Of a stretch of 42,029 bases of DNA, positions 26,727 through 34,432 are shown piece after piece; the first letter of the stretch is position 1; every line of letters begins with the position of its first letter. The notes under the pieces were generated by a model. That model was not told the origin of the DNA, ran no database searches, and was given only the letters and a program-made list of their open reading frames with translations. The position numbers and the translations under genes are program-made. This DNA comes from Armatimonadota bacterium (GTDB lineage: Bacteria > Armatimonadota > DTGP01 > JAKQQT01): the NCBI GenBank assembly GCA_029564025.1, contig JAKQQT010000507.1:1-42029 (forward strand), in the 5' to 3' direction.

Positions 26727-28955
26727 TCAGAACTGCAGGATTACGCTGTCTCCGGCGGTTATCTTCAGCAGGCGGCGTTCCTCGGACCTCAAGTTGACAA
26801 CACGCAGGGCGAGGTCCCTGGTCCACGGATTCGTGAGGCGCAATACTCCCGTCTGCCAGTCCACGTCTTCGACGACCAGTGATTCCAGCAGATACAACCC
26901 TTCGCAGTCCGGGTCGATGAAGATGTGCCCGAACGAACTGAGCCAGTCCTCGATCCAGACGGTCCAGCCCGCGCACCAAGCGTGAGCCAGGGGTAGGATG
27001 TAGCCCTTCGGGTGTGTCCAGTCCGTGTGGAACCATTGTTCTGGAACCATACCGCGGCGAGCATTGAAGTCACCGTCCTCACGGGCGATGAACTGGCGGA
27101 AGCAGAACAGGTGGTCGCGGGCGCGGGCGAAGTAGAAGTCGTCCCGTGTGATGCGCCACAGCCTCAGCAGTTCCGGCAGGCAAATCAGTCCGTAGTTGTG
27201 CAGGTGCTGGTTCGAGGGCGAGGCGATATCACCGCCCTTGGTTCGGAAATCATACTGGCCGAGCAAGGTGTACGGCGAGAACGGAGTGTTGTACGACATC
27301 CGGAACGACAGCATGTAGTCCGCGGCGTGGCGGGACAATTCCAGCCACTCCTCATCGCCTTCCTCCTCGTACAGGTTGAGCATCGCAATGAGGGCATTAT
27401 AGCCGTCTTCTGACGTGACGCCGTACGGAACGTCCTCGGGGGCGCCGAAAAGTGATTCATTCCGTATCGATTGCGCGTAGTATCTTCCCGCTTTCACGGC
27501 GGCCTCGCGGTAGGCGGCGGAGTTCGGGAAGGGCAATCCGTCCGCGCGCGTCGTTCGGTGAGCGTCCAGCAGGGCCGGAATCCAGGAGAGACCTCCCGCC
27601 CCCTCCCACTCCTCCACATTTCCGGTTTCGAGGTGGTAGTACGTTCCAAACGAGCCGTCGTCCCTTTGAATCTTCAGGGCGAAATCCAGATTGGACTCCA
27701 CGGCGCGGCACCATAAATCGCGCCTCGCCGGGGTTATCCAAGGCGCTCTGCTGTGAAGGCCGATAATGTAGAACCAGGTAGCCTCGGCAATCGTCCGGCT
27801 CTGGGCGTAGGGAGCGGCGGGTCTCCCGGCGTTCCAACCGTGGGTCCATCCATCTTCCCTGGTCCAGCGAGGATAGAACATCCCCGCAGGCGCGATTCCC
27901 TCTTCGGCGATTCGGTCCAGCACGCTTAAGCCGGCTTGCGCCAGGTCGTTCCGTCCGGTGCGCGTGCCGTAACGGGCGAGGGCAAGGGCATAGGGGGCAC
28001 CGCTGACCCACGCGATGTGCATATCGGGCCGGTCCAGTTGTGTCGGATCAGGCCGGAAGTAGCGGTCGAAACCGGCCGTTTCGTAAAGGGTGGCTGGATC
28101 GCGGGAAAAGTGCCACTGCATCAAACCGTCGGCCGCGAGTTCGGCGGCTTCACCGCCGGAAATCCACGGTTGAAGGTCATCGGGATCGTCCTTGTACATG
28201 TCACGCAACAGAGACCGCCAACCGTCGTCGGTGACGCACGCCTCGAACGAAAACTCGACTGTTTCGGAGGGCAATACGACGAAAGAGCGCGATCTGGGCC
28301 TGGACCCGTCGGGACCGAACAGCGCGGGGCTGACCGGTTCTTCGCGCCACGGGAAGTGCAGGGACAGGTGGCTGATGCGTCCGTCGCTTCCGAAGCCGAG
28401 TCCCGATTCACCGTGGCTGAACGAAACCGGGGTGGATACGGCCGCCGCTGTGTCTGTATTCCGGAGCATCGCGAAGGGCGTCATCGTTCGGTCGGTGCGG
28501 AACCGCCAGACGGGCGAAGAAGCGGGATCATCTTCGTCAACGGGGGACCAGCGGGGGTACGAGCCTTTTCCATCCGGCCGGTTTTCGCCGTAGAAAATAC
28601 CGGGCACAAAAGGTTGCGCCTTTTTCAGTTGCACATCCCAGAAGACGTCCCAGGCGGTTTCCGCAGGCTCCATACCGAGGTACTGCGCACAGACGGTCCA
28701 ATGCGCCCGGGGAGCGAGGTCGCCAGCGACGGTAATCTCCGCGGTAATCTTCCACCGGTCGGCAATCTCGCCGGTTATCTCGAGGCCGTCCTGGGAGCGG
28801 ACGGCGTGGATCCAGCGCACCGGCTCACCGTCGCGCTCAGCAATCAGCAGGTTCGTGAGAACCGGTTGATCCGCCATGTCCAACGAAAATCGGTAAGTGT
28901 CTCCGCGGCGTTCAGCGCGAACGCGGCGGCCTAGTTCCAGGTATAGTTCAGCCAT
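26727..28955 (-). CDS. Six-hairpin (alpha/alpha)6 glycosidase-like protein, family not recognised
   Basis: HGWNAGRPAAPYAQSRTIAEATWFYIIGLHSRAPW...ESNLDFALKIQRDDGSFGTYYHLETGNVEEWEGAGGLSWIPALLDAHR; N-terminal beta-sandwich-like region; start at MAELYLELGR (28955). Confidence 0.55.
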   Translation of the reverse strand: MAELYLELGRRVRAERRGDTYRFSLDMADQPVLTNLLIAERDGEPVRWIHAVRSQDGLEITGEIADRWKITAEITVAGDLAPRAHWTVCAQYLGMEPAETAWDVFWDVQLKKAQPFVPGIFYGENRPDGKGSYPRWSPVDEDDPASSPVWRFRTDRTMTPFAMLRNTDTAAAVSTPVSFSHGESGLGFGSDGRISHLSLHFPWREEPVSPALFGPDGSRPRSRSFVVLPSETVEFSFEACVTDDGWRSLLRDMYKDDPDDLQPWISGGEAAELAADGLMQWHFSRDPATLYETAGFDRYFRPDPTQLDRPDMHIAWVSGAPYALALARYGTRTGRNDLAQAGLSVLDRIAEEGIAPAGMFYPRWTREDGWTHGWNAGRPAAPYAQSRTIAEATWFYIIGLHSRAPWITPARRDLWCRAVESNLDFALKIQRDDGSFGTYYHLETGNVEEWEGAGGLSWIPALLDAHRTTRADGLPFPNSAAYREAAVKAGRYYAQSIRNESLFGAPEDVPYGVTSEDGYNALIAMLNLYEEEGDEEWLELSRHAADYMLSFRMSYNTPFSPYTLLGQYDFRTKGGDIASPSNQHLHNYGLICLPELLRLWRITRDDFYFARARDHLFCFRQFIAREDGDFNARRGMVPEQWFHTDWTHPKGYILPLAHAWCAGWTVWIEDWLSSFGHIFIDPDCEGLYLLESLVVEDVDWQTGVLRLTNPWTRDLALRVVNLRSEERRLLKITAGDSVILQF

Positions 28956-29072
28956 AGTTATAGTAACGGTAGCGCCTGTGTATGAATGCCCGGCGTTGCT
29001 TTGCCTCACTCATTATGAAGGCACAGGGCGCCGGTAGTTCAACGCCTTGGTGATACGGAGGGTAGTGGTTTC

Positions 29073-29975
29073 ATGATAACAGCAGTCACCGGTCCGGGCG
29101 GGTTCGTTGGCCGTGCGCTTGTGAAGGCGCTCATTGAGCGGGCTGAACGTCCGGTGCTCCTCAGCCGCAACGTTGCGCGCCTGCCTGATTTCGGAGGTGC
29201 CGTTGAACCTGTTGAATGGTCTTCTACTGCCGCAACGCACCTGCCCCGCATCGATGCCGTGGTGAACCTGGCAGGCGAAACCATTTCCGGCCGCTGGACG
29301 CCGGAGAAGAAACGCGCCATTCGGGATTCCCGCGTGCTGGGCACACGCCGACTGGTCGAGGCGATTTCGCGGCTGGAACCGAAGCCCAGGGTGTTGGTTT
29401 CCGCGTCGGCAGTCGGGTATTACGGCGACAGGGGCGAGGAGGAACTGGCCGAGGACTCCGGACCGGGAACGGGCTTTCTGCCCGGGGTATGTGTGGAATG
29501 GGAATCAGAGGTCTCGAAAGCGGCCGAACCGGGCATCCGCGTCGTTATGTTGAGAATTGCGGTAGTGCTGGATTCCGGCGGGGGCGCGTTGCAACAGATG
29601 ATCACGCCCTTCAAGGCCGGGCTGGGCGGGCCGATGGGCTCCGGCAGGCAGTGGTTTCCGTGGATTCATCGAACGGACCTCGTAAACATGATTCTGGCGG
29701 CCATTGACAATGATTGGAGCGGCCCTGTGAACGCGGCGTCGCCAGGTGTCGTGCGTCAGGCGGAATTCGCGAAGGCCCTGGGTTCCGCGCTCGGCCGGCC
29801 GGCAGTCATGCCGGCGCCGGGATTTGCGCTCCGATTGATGCTGGGCGAGTTTGCCGACACACTGTTACACAGCCAGAAGGTGATTCCCGCCAAGGCGCAG
29901 ACAGAGGGATTCAAGTTCCGGTACCCGACGTTGCGCGAGGCGCTGGCCGCGTCGGTTGCGAAGCCGAGTGCGTGA
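29073..29975 (+). CDS. TIGR01777-type NAD-dependent epimerase/dehydratase
   Basis: MITAVTGPGGFVGRALVKALIERAERPVLLSRN...VVNLAGETISGRWTPEKKRAIRDSRVLGTRRLVEAI...VSASAVGYYGDRGEEELAEDSGPGTGFL. Confidence 0.93.
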   Translation: MITAVTGPGGFVGRALVKALIERAERPVLLSRNVARLPDFGGAVEPVEWSSTAATHLPRIDAVVNLAGETISGRWTPEKKRAIRDSRVLGTRRLVEAISRLEPKPRVLVSASAVGYYGDRGEEELAEDSGPGTGFLPGVCVEWESEVSKAAEPGIRVVMLRIAVVLDSGGGALQQMITPFKAGLGGPMGSGRQWFPWIHRTDLVNMILAAIDNDWSGPVNAASPGVVRQAEFAKALGSALGRPAVMPAPGFALRLMLGEFADTLLHSQKVIPAKAQTEGFKFRYPTLREALAASVAKPSA

Positions 29976-30036
29976 TACAATTGGGGTGACTGGGGTAGCC
30001 ATCTTTACCAACTCAAACGACTGACTGAGCGTAAAG

Positions 30037-30162
30037 CGCCGTCATTTCGAGCGTCAGCGAGAAATCTGCCCCTTCGGGCCCGTATGGGCGATTGCTCGGC
30101 TCCCCGCCAGAGGGGAGCATGGATTACCCACAGATTCCTCACGTTCGTTCGGAATCACGGCG
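30037..30162. repeat. Structured imperfect inverted-repeat element (REP/MITE-like), with internal hairpins
   Basis: Arms 30037-30068 and 30131-30162 match 24/32 as inverted repeats; internal GCTCCCC-GCCAGA-GGGGAGC and GCCC-GTAT-GGGC hairpins. Confidence 0.7.
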
Positions 30163-30235
30163 AAAAATATCTAGACGGCGCACTTCCCGTACGGTCCCGT
30201 ATGGGCGACTGCATCCCGGCCCGTTTTGAACTGCC

Positions 30236-31606
30236 ATGCGGACATTCTTCATCTCGGCGATTATCCTTTTCACGGCGTTGTCGTTCATCGCGCAGTGGCG
30301 TAAGCCTCAATCTTCGCCCGCCGGAAAAACCATGCTCACCTGGGTTACCGACGACAATCCCGCGCGCCGTGAACAGATGGCGCTGTTCCGCGAGTTCTGC
30401 GTTGCGAAGGGCAGACCGGATATCGACATCAAACTCGATCCCACAAACGCCGGAATGGACAAGGTCGTTGTTCAAAGCGTGGGCGGAGTCGGGCCGGACC
30501 TTTTCGATATGTACGAACGCGGCCAACTGGTTTCGTATCACGACGCGGGGATACTGGAGGACCTGACGGACACGGCCAACCGGCGCGGATTCGGGCTCGA
30601 CATCCTGTGGCCGGCGTTGCGCGACGCCGCGACCGTGGACGGGCGCCAGTACTCCATGCCCACGAACTGCGCGTCCACGGCGCTGTTCTACAACAAGGAT
30701 CTGTTCGACAAACTGGGTGTGCCGTATCCGAAAGGCGACTGGACGTGGGACGAGTTTGTGGAGACCGCCAAACGGCTGACCCGGCGAAAGGCGGACGGAC
30801 GAGGTTATGAGTCCTACGGCGTGATGGGCTACGGTATCGAGGAGTGCATCTGGCAAGCCGGGGGGCGCTTCTTCTCCGATGACGGCACTAAATGCGTGCT
30901 GGATTCACCGGAGGCTGTCGCCGGCGCGCGGTTCTACCATGACCTGCAATACAGGCACCACGTGATGCCGACCGCCGCCGAGGAAAGCGCGATGTCCTCC
31001 GCCGGCGGGTGGGGCACGGGGAGCCTGAACTACTTCATGGGCGGTCACATCGGAATGATTGTTTCGGGCCGGTTTGCCGTCATCCAGTGGCGGAAGTACC
31101 CGAACCTCCGCATCGGCGTCGCCCCGATGCCGCACGGCCGCGAGCACGCGAACCGCCTGTTGTGGCGGTCCACCGGTGTGAACGTGCGAGGGAAGAACAA
31201 GGACGCGTCCATGCTGTTCGCCGAGTTCCTGGCGTCAGAACCTTACAACCGCAACATCAACAGCGGCGGCGACGGATTGTCGGCCATCCCGCGCTACGCG
31301 GACACCCCGGAATTCCGGTTCGATCCGAGGTTTCCGAATGAAACCGACAACGCCCTGTGGATCGAGCAGATGAAACACAGCAAGGGCCTCGAGATGACAC
31401 CGTACGCAAGCCCGTTCATCACCCAGACCATCACCGACGGCCAACGCGACCTGATCCGGAGCGGGAAGGTCGACCCGGAAACGGCGATGAAGACCGCGGC
31501 GAGAAAAATCAACGCGTTGATCCAGAGAAACATCGAGCGCGACCCGGTGGTCCGCGAACGGTACCTGGCCGACCGCGCCGTGAAAACCGGAGGAGCGAAC
31601 CCGTGA
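30236..31606 (+). CDS. ABC transporter extracellular solute-binding protein (carbohydrate type)
   Basis: N-terminal TM/signal; LFDMYERGQLVSYHDAGILEDLTD...YSMPTNCASTALFYNKDLFDKLGVPYPKGDWTWDEFVETAKRLT. Confidence 0.9.
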   Translation: MRTFFISAIILFTALSFIAQWRKPQSSPAGKTMLTWVTDDNPARREQMALFREFCVAKGRPDIDIKLDPTNAGMDKVVVQSVGGVGPDLFDMYERGQLVSYHDAGILEDLTDTANRRGFGLDILWPALRDAATVDGRQYSMPTNCASTALFYNKDLFDKLGVPYPKGDWTWDEFVETAKRLTRRKADGRGYESYGVMGYGIEECIWQAGGRFFSDDGTKCVLDSPEAVAGARFYHDLQYRHHVMPTAAEESAMSSAGGWGTGSLNYFMGGHIGMIVSGRFAVIQWRKYPNLRIGVAPMPHGREHANRLLWRSTGVNVRGKNKDASMLFAEFLASEPYNRNINSGGDGLSAIPRYADTPEFRFDPRFPNETDNALWIEQMKHSKGLEMTPYASPFITQTITDGQRDLIRSGKVDPETAMKTAARKINALIQRNIERDPVVRERYLADRAVKTGGANP

Positions 31607-32616
31607 CTCCCCTCGCGCCGTCGAAGGTTCACAAGCGCGACCTGTCGGAAGTCGGCTGGTCCTTCCAACGCGCGCGCAACCGGAAGGACCTGTTCTCGGC
31701 GCTCGGTTTCCTTCTGCCCAATTTCCTCGGCTTCCTGCTGTTCACCACCTTTCCGGTCTTCGTTTCGTTGCTGGCTTCATTCACCAACTGGGACATCCGT
31801 CCCGGCGTGCCCCTGCGCTGGGTGGGCCTGCTGAATTTTCGTGACATGTTCTCGGACCCGGACTTTTACCAGTACCTCTGGAACACCGTCTACCTGATGT
31901 TCGGGATACCATTCAGCATTGCAGGCTCTCTGATACTCGCCTTGATTCTGAACCGCAAACTGAGGGGCATCGTTGCGTACCGCACGATGTTCTACATCCC
32001 GACCATCACCAGCGGGGTCGCGCTGTTCGTGATGTGGAAGGCCATCTACAATCCCGACTTCGGGTTCCTGAACCTCAGCCTGGACTGGCTGATCAGCCAT
32101 GGGGGTATCAACTGGTTCCGCGAGAACCTTCTGCACACCGCGCCGATCACGTTCGAGCAACTGCCCAAGTGGCATCTGGATCCGGACTGGGCCAAGCCGG
32201 CCCTGATACTGATGGGCATCTGGGCCGGCGTCGGCGGCGGCAACATGCTGTTGTACCTGGCAGGCCTCTCCAATATCCCGCCGGAATTGTACGAAGCCGC
32301 GGATCTTGACGGTGCGGCGCCGTGGGCGAAGTTCTGGAACGTGACCTGGCCGCAACTGGCGCCGACCACCTTCTTCGTGGTCATCATGAGCGTCATCGGC
32401 GGCCTGCAGGGAGGGTTCGAAGTCGCCCGGGTCATGACGAACGGGGGGCCGGCCGGCGCGACGACGACGCTGGGGTACTATATCTACAACAAGGCGTTTT
32501 TGGAATTCCGACTGGGTTATGCCTGCACCGTTTCGTGGACGATGTTCCTGGCGATTCTGGTGATCACGCTGATTCAGTGGCGGACCGGAAGCCGGTACGT
32601 GGAGAGCGCGACGTGA
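31603..32616 (+). CDS. Sugar ABC transporter permease (MalF/UgpA-like)
   Basis: GTG start in a GTGA overlap with the SBP gene; FLLPNFLGFLLFTTFPVFVSLLASFTNWDI...EAADLDGAAPWAKFWNVTWPQLAPTTFFVVIMSVIGG (EAA loop). Confidence 0.92.
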   Translation: MTPLAPSKVHKRDLSEVGWSFQRARNRKDLFSALGFLLPNFLGFLLFTTFPVFVSLLASFTNWDIRPGVPLRWVGLLNFRDMFSDPDFYQYLWNTVYLMFGIPFSIAGSLILALILNRKLRGIVAYRTMFYIPTITSGVALFVMWKAIYNPDFGFLNLSLDWLISHGGINWFRENLLHTAPITFEQLPKWHLDPDWAKPALILMGIWAGVGGGNMLLYLAGLSNIPPELYEAADLDGAAPWAKFWNVTWPQLAPTTFFVVIMSVIGGLQGGFEVARVMTNGGPAGATTTLGYYIYNKAFLEFRLGYACTVSWTMFLAILVITLIQWRTGSRYVESAT

Positions 32617-33500
32617 GCAAGCCTGCCCAGATTGCGAAGACCGTGCTGAGCCACGTCGTTCTTGCCGCTGTCGCGATGACGATGCTGGTTCCGTTCTTCT
32701 GGATGCTGGCCACCTCGTTCAAACCGCTCACCGAGGTTGAGAGCGGGCGTTTTCTGCCCGTGCAGTGGCAGACGCGCTACGAGGTCGATCCGGCCCGACC
32801 CGGCGAGTACACGCGCGTAAACAACTACCTGGAGGTTATCGCCTCAAGCGTGCCGGACCGCCGCATCCCGTTCGCTCAGTACTACTTCAACAGCCTGTTC
32901 ATCGCCGGTTGGGTAACCGTTCTGCAGGTTCTGACCAGCGCGATGGCGGCGTTTGCGTTTACCCGCATCCGGTGGCCGGGTCGCGAGCAGGTGTTCCTGA
33001 TGTACCTCGCCACGCTGATGATACCCGGCGTGGTGACGCTGATTCCCAACTACGCGCTGTTCGAGAGGCTGGGACTGCTGAACACGTATTCCGGCCTTAT
33101 CATCCCGGCGGCGTTCACTGCGTTCGGCACATTCCTTCTGCGGCAGTTCATGTTCAGCGTTCCCCTGAGCCTGGACGAAGCGGCGGAGATGGACGGCGCT
33201 TCGCGGAGTTGCATCTTCTGGGACGTCGTTCTGCCGCTCGCGAGGCCGGGCCTTATCACGCTGGCTATCTTCACGTTCATGGGCTCGTGGCAGGCGTTCT
33301 TCTGGCCGCTTGTGATGATAAAGGACGAGTGGCTCCGTACTCTGCCGATTGGCTTGCTGGTGTTCGATTCGATGCAAGGCCGCGAGACCCAGCTGATTAT
33401 GGCGGCCAGCGTGATGACGATGCTTCCGCTTGTGGTTCTGTTCGTGGTCGGACAAAAGTACTTCGTCAAGGGCATCCAATTGGGCGCCGTGAAAGGTTGA
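32613..33500 (+). CDS. Sugar ABC transporter permease (MalG/UgpE-like)
   Basis: GTG start in a second GTGA overlap; LVPFFWMLATSFKPLTEV...DEAAEMDGASRSCIFWDVVLPLARPGLITLAIFTFMGSWQAFFWPLV. Confidence 0.92.
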   Translation: MSKPAQIAKTVLSHVVLAAVAMTMLVPFFWMLATSFKPLTEVESGRFLPVQWQTRYEVDPARPGEYTRVNNYLEVIASSVPDRRIPFAQYYFNSLFIAGWVTVLQVLTSAMAAFAFTRIRWPGREQVFLMYLATLMIPGVVTLIPNYALFERLGLLNTYSGLIIPAAFTAFGTFLLRQFMFSVPLSLDEAAEMDGASRSCIFWDVVLPLARPGLITLAIFTFMGSWQAFFWPLVMIKDEWLRTLPIGLLVFDSMQGRETQLIMAASVMTMLPLVVLFVVGQKYFVKGIQLGAVKG

Positions 33501-33528
33501 TGCTTCGGCGCCCGGGAGATTATCCGGG

Positions 33529-34431
33529 ATGCCGAACGATGCCAACAAACGTTACGACGCCGTGTTCGCGGGCGGGGGAGTGCGCGCCATTGCCTATGTG
33601 GGCGCGCTGGAGGTTCTGGAAGCCTGGGGATACACGTTCCGCCGGTGCATCGGAACCTCGGCCGGGGCGATGATTGCCGCGCTCGTCACGGCCGGCTACA
33701 AAGCCTCGGAACTGCGTTCCATCCTCATGCGGTTCGATTTCGCCTCCCTGCGCGATTCCGCGCCGGAAGACATCGTCCCCGCCTTTGGACCCCTGCTGAG
33801 CCTGCTCAAGGACCACGGCATTTACAAGGGCGCCCGCCTGCAGGAGTGGCTCGGTGGATTGCTGGAAGCGCGCGGTGTTCGCACCTTCGCCGACCTGCGC
33901 GATGAAACCGGGGAATACCGTTTGCGCGCCGTGACTGCCGATATCGCCAGAGGACGACTGGTGGTCCTGCCCGATGACCTTCACTATTACGGCCACAATC
34001 CCGACGCGTTCAGCCCTGCGCTGGCGGTACGAATGAGCGCGGCTCTGCCGTTTTTCTTCGAGCCGGTGGCGTTGAAACCGCGCAAGGCTCCATTCGCGGA
34101 AGCCGTGTTTGTAGACGGGGGCGTTGCCCTGAACTTCCCGTTCGATCTCTGCCGTTCGGCCGGCTTGCCGGTGCTTGGTTTTCGGGTGGCCGGGCCGGAT
34201 ACCGAACGTCCCCGCAATGTGCGCGGGCCGATCGCTTATGCCTCAGCGCTGATGGAGACTCTGCTGGGTGCGCGGGACAGGATGACAGCGGAATCGCCAC
34301 AGGTCATCACAATCACCGTTCCGAACCGGAAGGCGACCGACTTCGACCTGTCAGCCGGTCAGAAAAAGCGCCTGATGGCGTGCGGAAGAACGGCGGTGGT
34401 GGATTGGTTGGCCGCGCGCGCGAAGGACTGA
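33529..34431 (+). CDS. Patatin-like phospholipase
   Basis: FAGGGVRAIAYVGALEVLE...CIGTSAGAMIAALVTAGY (GxSxG) and FVDGGVALNFPFD (DGG). Confidence 0.92.
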   Translation: MPNDANKRYDAVFAGGGVRAIAYVGALEVLEAWGYTFRRCIGTSAGAMIAALVTAGYKASELRSILMRFDFASLRDSAPEDIVPAFGPLLSLLKDHGIYKGARLQEWLGGLLEARGVRTFADLRDETGEYRLRAVTADIARGRLVVLPDDLHYYGHNPDAFSPALAVRMSAALPFFFEPVALKPRKAPFAEAVFVDGGVALNFPFDLCRSAGLPVLGFRVAGPDTERPRNVRGPIAYASALMETLLGARDRMTAESPQVITITVPNRKATDFDLSAGQKKRLMACGRTAVVDWLAARAKD

Positions 34432-34432
34432 C

